A stretch of DNA of 37,383 nucleotides from an uncultured Rhodospirillales bacterium (GCA_903927615.1 CAIYNU010000051.1:1-37383); one strand, 5' to 3'; shown: positions 17,501 through 26,782, counted from the stretch's first letter. The notes: generated by a model from the sequence alone, not told the origin. Numbers and translations are program-made.

Positions 17501-18253
17501 ATGCTCGAAATCACCAATCTTCATGCCTCGGTCGGCGACCGGCCGATCCTCAAGGGCATCGATCTCTCGGTCCAGGCCGGCCAGGTCCATGCCATCATGG
17601 GCCCCAACGGCTCGGGCAAAAGCACGCTCTCCTACATCCTGGCCGGGCGCGAGGGCTATACCATCACCGAGGGCGCGGTGACCCTCGACGGCCGCGACCT
17701 GCTGGCCCAGGCCCCCGAGGAGCGGGCCGCCTCGGGGGTGTTCCTGGCCTTCCAGTATCCGGTGGAAATTCCGGGGGTGTCCAACGCGACCTTCCTTAAG
17801 GCGGCGCTTAACGGCGTCCGCCGCCGGCGCGGCGAGAAGGAACTGGACGCCATGGAATTCCTCAAGCTGACCCGGGTCAAATGCCGGCAACTGGGCATGA
17901 CCGACGAAATGCTGAAGCGCGCGGTCAATGTCGGCTTTTCCGGCGGCGAGAAAAAGCGCAACGAAGTGCTCCAGATGGCCCTGCTCGACCCGCGGCTGGC
18001 GGTGCTGGACGAAACCGACAGCGGCCTCGACATCGACGCCCTGCGGATCGTCGCCGACGGCGTCAACGCCCTGCGCGGCCCCGACCGGGCCATGCTGGTG
18101 ATCACCCACTACCAACGCCTGCTCAGCTACATCGTGCCCGACCGGGTCCATGTGCTGGCCCATGGCCGCATCCAGCGGTCCGGCGGCAAGGAGCTGGCGC
18201 TGGAACTGGAAGCCCGCGGCTACGCCGAATTCGGCGTTGACGAGGCGGCGTGA
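17501..18253 (+). CDS. sufC: SUF ATPase SufC
   Basis: SufC is the ABC-type ATPase that drives shape changes of the SufBC2D scaffold; it is soluble and does not transport. The 250 residues contain Walker A GPNGSGKST (about 35-43), a Q-loop in LAFQYPVEIPGV, signature FSGGEKKRNEVLQ, Walker B LAVLDETDSGLDID and the switch His in VITHYQRLL. The FSGGEKKRNE and DETDSGLD variants are typical of SufC rather than of transporters. The gene lies 32 bp after sufB and its TGA touches the sufD leader. Confidence 0.97.
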   Translation: MLEITNLHASVGDRPILKGIDLSVQAGQVHAIMGPNGSGKSTLSYILAGREGYTITEGAVTLDGRDLLAQAPEERAASGVFLAFQYPVEIPGVSNATFLKAALNGVRRRRGEKELDAMEFLKLTRVKCRQLGMTDEMLKRAVNVGFSGGEKKRNEVLQMALLDPRLAVLDETDSGLDIDALRIVADGVNALRGPDRAMLVITHYQRLLSYIVPDRVHVLAHGRIQRSGGKELALELEARGYAEFGVDEAA

Positions 18254-18276
18254 GTCCCGTTGCCCGGAGAGTTCCG

Positions 18277-19572
18277 ATGACCCCCGATGCCGAAGACTAT
18301 AGCCGCCTGACGCCGGGACTGCCCTGGCTCGAGGCGCTGCAAACCGAAGGCCGCCGGCGTTTCGCCGACCTCGGGCTGCCGACGCCGCGCCAGGAGGCCT
18401 GGCGCTTCACCAATCTCGGCCCGCTCGGGCGGCTGCCCTGGCGCACCGCCCCGCCCGGCTCCACGACCCTGGTTCCCGAGTCCCTGCCCTCGGTGGTGCC
18501 GGCGGGCGGCCCCCCATCCCACCGGTTGGTGTTCGTCAACGGCACCTGGCGGCCCGACCTGTCCTCCCCCGGGGCGTTGCCCGAGGGCGTGGTGCTGACC
18601 GGACTGGCCTCGGCGTTGACCGATCATGCCGGCCTGATCGAGGCCCATCTCGGCCGGCTCGCGGCGGTGGACGGCCACGCCCTGATCGCCCTCAACACCG
18701 GCTTCCTGGCTTCGGGCGCCCTGCTGGCGCTGCCGGCGGGCACGGTGCTGGAACGGCCGGTGGAGCTGGTGATGATGGGGGCCGGCACCGACGCCGAACG
18801 GCCGCTGGCCTGGCACCCCAGAGTGCTGGTGGTGGCCGGGGCCGGCAGCCGGGCGACCCTGGTCGAACACCATGTCAGCCTGAACCGACACCCGGGCTTT
18901 GCCAATCTGGTCGCCGAGCTGTTCCTGGCGCCCGGAGCCCAACTCCGGCATTACAAGGTCCAGCGGGAGAACCCGGAGAGCTTCCATCTGGCCACCGTGA
19001 CCGGACGGTTGCAGCACGACGCCGGCTACGAGGGTTTTCTGCTGACCACCGGCGGACGGCTCAGCCGCAACGAGGTGCGGCTGGTGCTGGACGGTGCCGG
19101 GGCCACCGTCACCCTCAACGGCGCCTATCTGGTGCGGGGCCGCCAACACTGCGACACCACCACGCTGATCGATCACGCCCACCCCCGCGGCACCAGTCGC
19201 CAGATGTTCAAGGGCGTGTTGGACGCGGAAGCGCGGGCGGTGTTCCAGGGTCAGGTGCTGGTTCGCCCCGGCGCCCAGCGGACCGACGGTCACCAGCTCC
19301 ACCGGGCGCTGCTGCTGTCGGATCAGGCCCAGATCGACGCCAAGCCCGAACTGGAAATCCACGCCGATGATGTGAAATGTAGCCACGGCGCCACCGTCGG
19401 CGATTTGGACGATGACGCCTTGTTCTATCTACGCGCCCGCGGCATTGATCGCGACTGCGCCCGGGCTCTGCTGATCGCCGCCTTCGTCAACGAAGCCATT
19501 GCCGAAATCACCGATCCCACCGTCGCCACGGCCTTTGAAGCCTTGGCCGACGGCTGGCTTACTCCCGGTTGA
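18277..19572 (+). CDS. sufD: SUF scaffold subunit SufD
   Basis: SufD is the paralogue of SufB in the SufBC2D complex and is needed for iron acquisition by the scaffold. The 431-residue protein has the N-terminal PRQEAWRFTNL segment typical of SufD and a beta-helix core. The C-terminal block is DDVKCSHGATVGDLDDDALFYLRARGI, where the His of CSHGAT is conserved. The ATG at 18277 has GGAGAG 5 bp upstream. A GTG at 18250 overlapping the sufC stop (GTGA) would add nine residues and could couple translation. sufS follows after 13 bp. Confidence 0.95.
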   Translation: MTPDAEDYSRLTPGLPWLEALQTEGRRRFADLGLPTPRQEAWRFTNLGPLGRLPWRTAPPGSTTLVPESLPSVVPAGGPPSHRLVFVNGTWRPDLSSPGALPEGVVLTGLASALTDHAGLIEAHLGRLAAVDGHALIALNTGFLASGALLALPAGTVLERPVELVMMGAGTDAERPLAWHPRVLVVAGAGSRATLVEHHVSLNRHPGFANLVAELFLAPGAQLRHYKVQRENPESFHLATVTGRLQHDAGYEGFLLTTGGRLSRNEVRLVLDGAGATVTLNGAYLVRGRQHCDTTTLIDHAHPRGTSRQMFKGVLDAEARAVFQGQVLVRPGAQRTDGHQLHRALLLSDQAQIDAKPELEIHADDVKCSHGATVGDLDDDALFYLRARGIDRDCARALLIAAFVNEAIAEITDPTVATAFEALADGWLTPG

Positions 19573-19585
19573 GAGGCCCGACCCG

Positions 19586-20914
19586 ATGCCCGATGCCCAT
19601 CGCCTGCGCGGACAGACTCACACCACCCATTCCAGCCATTCCAGCCATTCCAGCCATCGGCCGGCCCTGCCGCCGGAACCCTATGACGTGGAACGGGTGC
19701 GGACGGATTTCCCGATCCTGCAACGGCTGGTCCACGAGCGACCCGGACGGCTGGGCAAGCCGCTGGTTTATCTGGACAATGCCGCCAGCGGACAAAAGCC
19801 CCGGGCGGTGATCGACGCCATGACCCGCTGCATGGAACTGGAATACGCCAACGTCCACCGTGGCATCCACTATCTGAGCCAACAGACCACCGACGCCTAC
19901 GAGGCGGTCCGGGGCAAGATCGCCTGTTTCCTCAACGCGCCGTCGCGCGAAAATATTGTGATTACCCGCAACGCCACCGAAGCGATCAATCTGGTGGCGG
20001 CGACCTGGGGCCGAACCTTTCTCGAAGCCGGCGACGAGGTGGTGCTGTCGGTTCTGGAACACCACGCCAATATCGTCCCCTGGCAATTGCTCCAGGCGGA
20101 AAAGGGCTTCACCATCAAGGTGGTGCCGTGCGACGAGCGAGGCCTGCTCGACCTTGACGCCTATGCCGGCCTGCTGGGACCGAAGACCAAACTGGTGGCG
20201 ATCACCCACGGCTCCAACGTCACCGGCACCGTGACGCCGGCGGCCGAAATCGCCCGCCTGGCCCATCACCACGGCATCCTGGTGCTGTTCGACGGGTCCC
20301 AGACGGCGGTCCACATGCCGGTGGACGTCCAGGCCATCGACGCCGACTTCTATATTTTCACCGGCCACAAGCTGTATGGCCCGACCGGCATCGGCGTGCT
20401 GTACGGCCGCAAGTCGGTGTTGCACCAGATGCCGCCCTACCAGGGCGGCGGCGACATGATCTCGGCGGTGAGCTTTGAGGGCACCACCTACCGTCCGCCG
20501 CCCTACCGGTTCGAGGCCGGCACCCCGCCGATCATCGAAGGCATCGGCCTGGGCGCCGCCATCGACTATGTCGAATCGCTGGGCCGGAGCGCCATCGCCC
20601 TTCACGAGCACAGCCTGCTGGAGCGCGCCACCCGGCGGCTGGAGCAAATCGAGGGTGTCCGCATCATCGGCACCGCCCCGGACAAGGCGGCGATTCTGTC
20701 ATTCGTGCTGGACGGCATCCATCCCCACGATCTCGGCATGCTTGCCGACCAGATGGGCGTTGCGATCCGGGTCGGCCGTCACTGCGCCGAACCGCTGCTG
20801 GCGCGGTTCGGCGTGGAGGCCACCGCCCGCGCCTCGTTCGGTCTTTACAACACCATCGCCGAAGCCGACGCCCTGGCCGACGCGGTCCTGGCGGTCAAGG
20901 AGTTTTTCCGCTGA
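19586..20914 (+). CDS. sufS: Cysteine desulfurase SufS with a His/Ser-rich N-terminal extension
   Basis: SufS takes sulfur from cysteine as a persulfide, using pyridoxal phosphate. The 442-residue protein has LDNAASGQKP, the PLP-site Asp/His region (THGSNVTG, FDGSQ), Schiff-base Lys262 in FTGHKLYGPTG and catalytic Cys400 in RVGRHCAEPL. The group II layout fits SufS rather than IscS. The first 35 residues are an extra segment with HTTHSSHSSHSSH, made by a 9-bp repeat; it is absent from the family members I recall. ATG at 19586 has GAGAGG 9 bp upstream. It is followed by sufU with a one-base overlap (TGATG), so SufU is the likely sulfur acceptor in place of SufE. Confidence 0.95.
   Translation: MPDAHRLRGQTHTTHSSHSSHSSHRPALPPEPYDVERVRTDFPILQRLVHERPGRLGKPLVYLDNAASGQKPRAVIDAMTRCMELEYANVHRGIHYLSQQTTDAYEAVRGKIACFLNAPSRENIVITRNATEAINLVAATWGRTFLEAGDEVVLSVLEHHANIVPWQLLQAEKGFTIKVVPCDERGLLDLDAYAGLLGPKTKLVAITHGSNVTGTVTPAAEIARLAHHHGILVLFDGSQTAVHMPVDVQAIDADFYIFTGHKLYGPTGIGVLYGRKSVLHQMPPYQGGGDMISAVSFEGTTYRPPPYRFEAGTPPIIEGIGLGAAIDYVESLGRSAIALHEHSLLERATRRLEQIEGVRIIGTAPDKAAILSFVLDGIHPHDLGMLADQMGVAIRVGRHCAEPLLARFGVEATARASFGLYNTIAEADALADAVLAVKEFFR
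19628..19657 (+). repeat. 9-bp microsatellite in sufS
   Basis: CATTCCAGC is repeated three times without mismatch (19628-19654) and followed by CAT. In frame it encodes (His-Ser-Ser)3-His, so a change in copy number would lengthen or shorten the N-terminus without a frameshift. Confidence 0.85.
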
Positions 20915-21399
20915 TGCTCAACGATCAATTCGGCGACCTGCGCGACCTGTACCAGGAAGTGATCCTGGATCACGGCAAACACCCGCGTAACCACCGCCAC
21001 CCGCCCGACGCCAACCGCGAAGCGCGCGGCGACAATCCCCTGTGCGGCGACCGCATCACCGTCTATCTGACCCTGGGCGAGGATGGGGTGATCCGGGATG
21101 TGGCGTTCGAGGGCCGCGGCTGCGCCATCTCCACCGCATCGGCCTCGCTGATGACCGAGGTCATCCGGGGCAAGACCGAACCGGACGCCCGGGCGCTGTT
21201 CGAGTGCTTCCACGACCTCTGCACCAAGGACGACGCCGAGATCGACGCCCACGGCCCGGTGGACGAGGACGCGCTCGACCGGCTGCGGGTGCTGTCGGGC
21301 GTGCGCGAATTTCCGGTCCGGGTCAAGTGCGCGACCCTGGCCTGGCATACCCTGTCCGCCGCCCTGGCCGGCGCCGGCAAGATTTCGACGGAATCGTGA
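20914..21399 (+). CDS. sufU: SufU/IscU-like sulfur transfer or scaffold protein
   Basis: The 161-residue protein belongs to the NifU_N/IscU fold. Metal ligands are Cys44 and Asp46 (NPLCGDRI), Cys70 (GRGCAIS) and Cys139 (VRVKCATLAW). An insertion between the second and third Cys regions matches SufU rather than classic IscU, and SufU proteins take the persulfide from SufS through a zinc site. The sequence LYQEVILDHGKHPRN at the N-terminus is typical. It overlaps the sufS stop by one base. The pairing SufS-SufU and the absence of sufE in the window support this role. Confidence 0.93.
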   Translation: MLNDQFGDLRDLYQEVILDHGKHPRNHRHPPDANREARGDNPLCGDRITVYLTLGEDGVIRDVAFEGRGCAISTASASLMTEVIRGKTEPDARALFECFHDLCTKDDAEIDAHGPVDEDALDRLRVLSGVREFPVRVKCATLAWHTLSAALAGAGKISTES

Positions 21400-21428
21400 C
21401 TCTGGCCTGTGCTGAAAGGAGTTTGGCG

Positions 21429-21767
21429 ATGCCCGACACCACCGCCGCCTGCACCCCGGACCAAACGCTGTCAGACCGGGTGGTCGAGGCGTTACGGACG
21501 GTCTATGACCCGGAAATTCCGGTCAATATCTGGGAACTGGGGCTGATCTACGGCGTCAAGACCGACGACGCCGGCGCGGTCGCCATCGAAATGACCCTTA
21601 CCGCCCCCTCCTGCCCGGTCGCCGGCGAGATGCCCGGCATGGTTCAACGTGTGGTCGCTGCCGTCGAAGGCGTCACCGCCTGTACTGTCGAACTGGTCTG
21701 GGAACCGTCCTGGGACCCCGGCCGGATGTCCGAGGAGGCCAAGCTCCAGCTCGACATGTTCTACTGA
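21429..21767 (+). CDS. sufT: SufT, MIP18/DUF59-family Fe-S assembly protein
   Basis: The 112-residue protein has the DUF59 fold: VVEALRTVYDPEIPVNIWELGLIYGV, then LTAPSCPVAGEMPG with the conserved Cys, and the terminal LVWEPSWDPGRMSEEAKLQLDMF. SufT-type proteins help mature Fe-S proteins after cluster assembly. AAGGAG lies 7-8 bp before the ATG. It is the last clear gene of the SUF operon, 29 bp after sufU; no A-type carrier (sufA/erpA) follows. Confidence 0.93.
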   Translation: MPDTTAACTPDQTLSDRVVEALRTVYDPEIPVNIWELGLIYGVKTDDAGAVAIEMTLTAPSCPVAGEMPGMVQRVVAAVEGVTACTVELVWEPSWDPGRMSEEAKLQLDMFY

Positions 21768-21980
21768 CGGCATGGCTCGGGGATTTCTCTTTAGGGCAGT
21801 GGGCGGTGGCCACACCCGCCAGGCCCCGTGCGGCAGCGGCGGGGCTTGAACCGCTCAGGCCGCCCGCTCACCAAATCACAAAAACGCCTAGGTGCTCACC
21901 GCCTCTTGTGATCTACGGTCAATCCCGGCAAAGTGGTGTCGACGGCGCCCTGGCAATGCCGCCGACCCGGGAGACCTTCG

Positions 21981-22523
21981 ATGCTCTCAAGGCTTGTCGC
22001 ACTGTTCCTCATGGTGCTGCCGCTGTCGGCAGCCAAGGCCGCACCCGGTGACTGCCCGGCCTGGACCCAACCCTCGTGCTGGGCCCTCACCTTGCAAGGG
22101 TTGATTGATACCGCCAAAGACATTCCGGACAGTCTGAAGCTGTACGGCGACAAGGCGCTGGCCAGTGTCTATCAGACCGGTCAAGGCCTGGGCGTGGTGG
22201 CCGACAAGGCGGGCGCCGGCCTGAAACAGGTCTACGGCACGTTGGTGGAAAGCCACGACAAGGTTTGCGCGGATGACGACCTGTTTTTCGTGGAATCGGT
22301 GGCGGTCATCGCCGCGGGCATCTTTGCGGTGGAGGTGTCCATGACCGGCGGCCTCTCGGGCGGCGCCGGAGCCCTGGCCCTCAAGGGCATGCTGATTTCC
22401 CAGTCCCCAAAGCTGATGTCCAAGCTGCACGAACGCCTGTGCGGGACCGCCTTTACCAAAGCCGATCCGACGCTGGTGACCCAGGTGGAGACGGCCATCG
22501 ACAAGGCATTGGCAGGGAAATGA
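21981..22523 (+). CDS. Small secreted protein of unknown function
   Basis: The 180-residue product has a clear signal peptide, a basic MLSR start then a hydrophobic stretch, with likely cleavage after AKA at about residue 19. The mature part has four Cys (two near the N-terminus in CPAWTQPSC, one in DKVCADD, one in ERLCG), which could form two disulfides in the periplasm. It also has a hydrophobic, Gly-rich helix at about 108-140 (VAVIAAGIFAVEVSMTGGL). GGGAGA lies 6 bp before the ATG. I do not recognise the family. It is separated from sufT by 213 bp in which I see no gene or clear terminator, and from the chemoreceptor by 160 bp. Confidence 0.75.
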   Translation: MLSRLVALFLMVLPLSAAKAAPGDCPAWTQPSCWALTLQGLIDTAKDIPDSLKLYGDKALASVYQTGQGLGVVADKAGAGLKQVYGTLVESHDKVCADDDLFFVESVAVIAAGIFAVEVSMTGGLSGGAGALALKGMLISQSPKLMSKLHERLCGTAFTKADPTLVTQVETAIDKALAGK

Positions 22524-22643
22524 CCGTCAACGACCCGGATTGAACGACGACGGGGGTTTTGAGGGCCGCTGCCCAGGCGTCGCCCGGTCAGGCCGGACCA
22601 AGGCCGGCGGCAAAAATTCGGTTGCAGCAATCCGTCTTGAAAA

Positions 22644-22669
22644 TCAAGTGCCGGCGCGTGAGCCGACAA
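22644..22669 (+). promoter_or_regulatory. Candidate sigma-28 (FliA) promoter of the chemoreceptor gene
   Basis: TCAAGTGC (22644-22651) and GCCGACAA (22662-22669) are 10 bp apart and resemble the flagellar sigma consensus TAAAGTTT-N11-GCCGATAA. It would start transcription about 8-14 bp before the translation start, a very short leader. Control of a chemoreceptor by the flagellar sigma factor is the usual pattern. Confidence 0.4.
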
Positions 22670-22683
22670 TACCATGATGAGTT

Positions 22684-24642
22684 ATGGCGATGTTTTCCAA
22701 AATCTCCATCAAACAGCGAATTGGGCTGCTGGTCATTTCCGCTCTTTCCACATTGGTGCTGTTCGGGGCTGTGGTCACCATCGGGGAATGCCAGATCACG
22801 GCGGCGTCACGCGACATGGACTACAACCGAATCCTCTTTGAACAGATCTCCACCACCGAACGGCAATTCGCCCAACTCCGCATTCACGCGACCCAGTTCA
22901 TTACGGCGCGGGACGAGGGCGCGGTGGGCGAGGTTCAACGGACCGCCGCCGAGGTCCGCCAGGGCCTCGATCGCCTGCGCAGCCTTTCGCGCGCCGACGC
23001 TCGGTCACCCGAGGTTGACAGCCTGTTACAGGACCTGTCGACGCTGGTCGGGTTGTTCGAAAAGGTCGAAGCCGCCGCCAGGCAGTTGGGACTGAACGAC
23101 ACCTCGGGCTTGAGGGGCCAACTGCGAACCTCCGGCGACGCCGTCGAAGCCGAATTGGCCATGTGGCCGAACCTCGAAAAGCTGATGGTGCCGATGCTGA
23201 CCATGCGGACCATGGAAAAGAATTATATCATTGATCACAGTGACGATGTTCTTGGCCCTCATCAAAAGGCCTTCGGTGAATTCCGGTTTAAAATTTCGGC
23301 GGTCGGGCTCAGTCCCGACGCCATTGAATTATTGCAACGCTTGATCAGGTCTTATAAAAGCGATTTTGCGACATTCGTCACAACCAGCAGGGGTTTCAGC
23401 GCCAACGTCACGGCGTTTGATCAAGAGTTTGTCGCGTTGGAGCCGCTGTTCCGGCATCTGCTCCTGTCCGCGCATACCGGCATGGCCCAGGCGGCGGAGC
23501 GGCAAGACCGGGTGCGCGAGCGGGTGATCTGGTCGGCCCTGGTGGTGATTTCGATTTTGATGGTGGCCTTCATGGCCTTCAGCCTGCTGGTGGCCCGAAG
23601 CATCACCCAGCCGCTGGCGCGCATGGAGAGCGGCATTGGCGAGGTCGAACGCACCGGAAACCTCAGCCTGCGGATCGAGATTGGGACCAACGACGAGGTG
23701 GGACGGACGGCCCAGGCCTTCAATGCCCTGATGCAGGACCTGCACAATATCATGGCCGAGACCAATGGCGTCGCCGGCCGGATGGCGGCCAATGATTTGT
23801 CCGGGCGCATCGTCGGGGACGCCCGGGGCGACTTCGCCCGGATGAAAGCGGGGCTGAACCGGTCGCTCGAGACGCTGTCCGCAACCATTCGGGTCATGAT
23901 GGAGAATATCCGACAGGTTGCCGACGCCACCGCCCAGGCCTCCGCCGCCATCGGGATGATTTCCGATGGCTCCCAAGGACAGTTGACGGCTGTGCGGCAC
24001 ATCTCCGTCGCCATGGACGAAACCGCCAGGGCCGTCACCGACGTGACCGAAAGCGCCCGGCTGTCCAGCAGCCACACCCGCAAAGCGGCCGAGTTGGTCC
24101 AGGTCGGCTATCATCAGGTCGACGAGATGGTGGCGGCGGTGAACGCCATCGCCCAATCCAGCAAAGAGATCACCAAGATCACCAACATGATCCGGCGTCT
24201 TTCGGTCCAAACCAACATGCTGTCCCTGAACGCCGCCATCGAAGCGGCACGGGCCGGGGAGTACGGCAAAGGGTTCGCCGTGGTGGCCGAAGAAGTCGGG
24301 CGGCTGGCCGATCGCTCGGGCAAATCGGTCATGAACATCAATCAACTGATCGATAAGGCGACCGCCGGCACAAAACGGGGCGTCGAAATATCCCGGGCCG
24401 TGAAGGACAGCATCGAAAACGTCGCGTCCGGCGTCACCGAAGCCGAACGCATGGCCAACGCCATCGCCGCGGCGATGGAGCAGCAGCAGGCGGCCGTCAC
24501 CGAAATCACGGCGTCGGTGGCCGATCTGACCCGTATCGGCGAGACCAATGCGGCTGCCTCGGACGAAATATCCGCGACCATGGCCCAACTCTCACGTATG
24601 GCGCACGCGGCCAACGAAGAACTTCATAAGTTCAAAACGTAA
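22684..24642 (+). CDS. Methyl-accepting chemotaxis protein
   Basis: The 652-residue chemoreceptor has a membrane helix at about 13-35, then a periplasmic all-helical ligand domain of about 245 residues, long enough for a helical bimodular (HBM-like) sensor. A second helix (about 283-307), HAMP region (about 308-410) and cytoplasmic signalling domain follow. The hairpin tip [20 protein letters not shown] and [16 protein letters not shown] bind CheA/CheW. There is no C-terminal NWETF-type tether for CheR. The ligand is unknown. The ATG at 22684 is in frame with another at 22690; neither has a strong ribosome binding site. It is convergent with the sigma factor gene. Confidence 0.93.
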   Translation: MAMFSKISIKQRIGLLVISALSTLVLFGAVVTIGECQITAASRDMDYNRILFEQISTTERQFAQLRIHATQFITARDEGAVGEVQRTAAEVRQGLDRLRSLSRADARSPEVDSLLQDLSTLVGLFEKVEAAARQLGLNDTSGLRGQLRTSGDAVEAELAMWPNLEKLMVPMLTMRTMEKNYIIDHSDDVLGPHQKAFGEFRFKISAVGLSPDAIELLQRLIRSYKSDFATFVTTSRGFSANVTAFDQEFVALEPLFRHLLLSAHTGMAQAAERQDRVRERVIWSALVVISILMVAFMAFSLLVARSITQPLARMESGIGEVERTGNLSLRIEIGTNDEVGRTAQAFNALMQDLHNIMAETNGVAGRMAANDLSGRIVGDARGDFARMKAGLNRSLETLSATIRVMMENIRQVADATAQASAAIGMISDGSQGQLTAVRHISVAMDETARAVTDVTESARLSSSHTRKAAELVQVGYHQVDEMVAAVNAIAQSSKEITKITNMIRRLSVQTNMLSLNAAIEAARAGEYGKGFAVVAEEVGRLADRSGKSVMNINQLIDKATAGTKRGVEISRAVKDSIENVASGVTEAERMANAIAAAMEQQQAAVTEITASVADLTRIGETNAAASDEISATMAQLSRMAHAANEELHKFKT

Positions 24643-24656
24643 GTGACCCGTGGCCG

Positions 24657-24675
24657 CCGGGGGCGGCGCCCCCGG
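24657..24675. terminator. Hairpin between convergent genes
   Basis: CCGGGGGC and GCCCCCGG form a perfect 8-bp stem with a 3-base loop, between the ends of the chemoreceptor and sigma factor genes. There is no T-run on either side, so it may block both directions by structure alone. Confidence 0.5.
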
Positions 24676-24721
24676 ACGTCACCACCGGCCTTCCGCTGTT
24701 TCGGCCCCCACGGACCGACAT

Positions 24722-25609
24722 TCAACCGTCGACGAACAGGTCGGCGCTGGTCTCGACCCGACGCAGGATCGAGTCACGCAATTTGACCAGCGCCCGGTGT
24801 TCGAGTTGCCGAACCCGCTCCTTGCTGACACCCAGTTCATGGCCCAATTGTTCCAGGGTCGCCCCATCCTCGCTCAGTCGCCGCTGATTGATGATGGTGC
24901 GCTCCCGGGGCGTCAACTCGCCCAAGGCCTCGGCCAGCCAGCGCGACCGGGTCTCGCCGTCGCGCATGCCGATGACCACGTCCTCGGGACTCGGCCGGTT
25001 GTCGGCCAGGAAATCCTGCCAGTCATCCTCTCCGGAATCGCTGATCGGGGCGTTCAGCGACTGGTCCGAGGCCGAGAGCCGCATCTCCATCATCTCCACG
25101 TCGGAGATATCCACCTGCAACTCGGTGGCAATCCATTCCCGCGCCGCCGGCGTCATGGTGTTGCCCGAAGCGGCGGCCCCGATCCGCGCCCGCAGCCGGC
25201 GCAGATTGAAAAACAGCGACTTCTGGGCCGCGGTGGTGCCGGTCCGCACGATCGACCAGTTGCGCAGGATGTAGTCCTGCATCGCCGAGCGAATCCACCA
25301 GGCGGCGTAGGTCGAGAACCGGACCTCGCGCCCAGGCTCGAAGCGGGCCGCCGCCTGCATCAGGCCGACATTGCCCTCCTGAACCAGATCGCCCATGGGC
25401 AGACCGTAATTGCGGAATTTCGACGCGGTCGCGATCACCAACCGGGTATAGGCCCGGACCAGTTCATGAAGAGCCTCTTCGTTGCCGTCCTCCCGCCATT
25501 GGATCGCCAGTTCGAACTCGTGGTCGCGGCTCAGCAGCGGCTCGCGCATCGACGCCTTGATGTAATTCAGATTAGCGCGCTGGGTTTCCGGATCATCGAT
25601 ATGGGCCAT
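24722..25609 (-). CDS. rpoH: RpoH-family (sigma-32) RNA polymerase sigma factor
   Basis: The 295-residue protein has regions 2.1-2.4 (GDLVQEGNVGLMQA, FSTYAAWWIRSAMQDYILRN) followed at residues 129-140 by QKSLFFNLRRLR, the RpoH box that marks heat-shock sigma factors. Region 4.2 (TLEQLGHELGVSKERVRQLEHRAL) recognises the -35 element. It should direct heat-shock or oxidative-stress promoters. Many alphaproteobacteria carry two RpoH genes; whether this is the main one or a second (RpoH2-type) copy cannot be told from this window. AGGGGAA lies about 5 bp before the ATG. No dnaK or groEL gene is nearby. Confidence 0.92.
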   Translation of the reverse strand: MAHIDDPETQRANLNYIKASMREPLLSRDHEFELAIQWREDGNEEALHELVRAYTRLVIATASKFRNYGLPMGDLVQEGNVGLMQAAARFEPGREVRFSTYAAWWIRSAMQDYILRNWSIVRTGTTAAQKSLFFNLRRLRARIGAAASGNTMTPAAREWIATELQVDISDVEMMEMRLSASDQSLNAPISDSGEDDWQDFLADNRPSPEDVVIGMRDGETRSRWLAEALGELTPRERTIINQRRLSEDGATLEQLGHELGVSKERVRQLEHRALVKLRDSILRRVETSADLFVDG

Positions 25610-25951
25610 CGCTGTTCCCCTTCCTTGGTGCCTTGCAGACTGGCCGTAGCGCCCTCTCGGCTTCGGATCGGCTCAAATCCGCGGTGTTTAGACCCTGATA
25701 CGCAGCGACACCGGAAGCTGGATCACCGCCTGAGCGGTATTCTTACGACCGGACTGGCCGGAAAACGGGCTAAGCCAAAACGAGTAATAGAGTGATTTAC
25801 TCGGACATTTGCGCACGACTCTGGATTAGCCCCAGGCTGGGACAGCCTTGTGTCGGAAATGAGGACGCCCTTATGTCATCTCAGCGCAACAGCCATGCGC
25901 AATGCGCGCCCCCGCGCGTGTAACGCCCGAGGTTCCTAACCGGCGAGGCCC
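25610..25951. other. Gene-free stretch upstream of the sigma factor gene
   Basis: These 342 bp lie between the start of rpoH and the stop of the next minus-strand gene. They must carry the rpoH promoter and leader, but I could not find a convincing pair of promoter boxes. I see no gene here on either strand. Confidence 0.5.
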
Positions 25952-26644
25952 CTAACGATGACGGATATCGTCGTCTCCCGCCTCGCTCCAACTGCCGTTG
26001 CCCTCGGGGCGACCGCCGGCGTCGACACCCATGGTCGCGACGGCAAACCGGGCGTTGGGGTGATCCGGGGGACACCAGGCCTGGACCTTGGCCTCGTGCC
26101 AGCCTTCCTCGAGAACCGTGTCGGTGTAGGAATAGCCTTCCTGGTCCAGCTTGCGATGCTCGGGGCGTGACAGGAGTTCCACGTCAAGGAAACAGTACGC
26201 CGCATCCTGCCCGGTCACCCGGGAACCAATCCGTTTGAACTGGCCCTTCGCCACCACGACATAGCCCTTGCCGGTCACGCCCTGTTCAAAACGAACCGCG
26301 GTGCGACCGGTAAAACCCGAAGGCGGCAGGGGTGTGCCGTGCTCGACCTTCCAGCCTGGGCCCGGCCCCACGCCCTCGGGCGGTGGCGGCGCGGGCGCGG
26401 TCTTGCTGACGGTCGGTTGGTACACGACGTGGTAATCCATCGCCAGCGCCAAAGCGAGAAACCCGGCCCCGGAAATCATGAAAAGGACGATCGCCAGGGC
26501 GCGCGGTATCGTCGCCCGGTTGCTGGCCACCCGCCGCCCCGGCTTGCCCAGAGGCACTGGCGGCGCCGCGGCCTTGGCTTTTTCGCGTCCAAGGAAGGAC
26601 AGGGCGACGGCCACCAACATCATTAGAACCAGCGCCGTGAACAT
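25952..26644 (-). CDS. Unknown inner-membrane protein with two helices and a periplasmic domain
   Basis: The 230-residue product has a hydrophobic helix at the very N-terminus (MFTALVLMMLVAVALSFL), a basic cytoplasmic linker of about 30 residues, and a second helix (ALAIVLFMISGAGFLALALA, about 49-70). A Pro-rich tether (APAPPPPEGVGPGPG) and a probable periplasmic domain of about 140 residues with two Cys follow. The last part is rich in Gly, Asp and charged residues. I do not recognise the family. The ATG at 26644 has GGGTGG upstream; a GTG at 26653 is possible. It lies downstream of the ABC transporter on the same strand, 222 bp away. Confidence 0.65.
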   Translation of the reverse strand: MFTALVLMMLVAVALSFLGREKAKAAAPPVPLGKPGRRVASNRATIPRALAIVLFMISGAGFLALALAMDYHVVYQPTVSKTAPAPPPPEGVGPGPGWKVEHGTPLPPSGFTGRTAVRFEQGVTGKGYVVVAKGQFKRIGSRVTGQDAAYCFLDVELLSRPEHRKLDQEGYSYTDTVLEEGWHEAKVQAWCPPDHPNARFAVATMGVDAGGRPEGNGSWSEAGDDDIRHR

Positions 26645-26782
26645 GATTGCCACCCACTCTCGAAATCATCAGCATTCAAGGAAAATGCTGCCAATAGTGC
26701 CCAATGGATCGCTAAGATAATGGAGCGCTTGGGCCCGGCGATTTTAGCCCGGCGGACGGCGCGGCGGAAGAGATATTCATTT

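Noticed and set aside
21768-21980. An RNA gene between sufT and the secreted protein
   Set aside because: I looked for cloverleaf or long hairpin structure and found none that is convincing.
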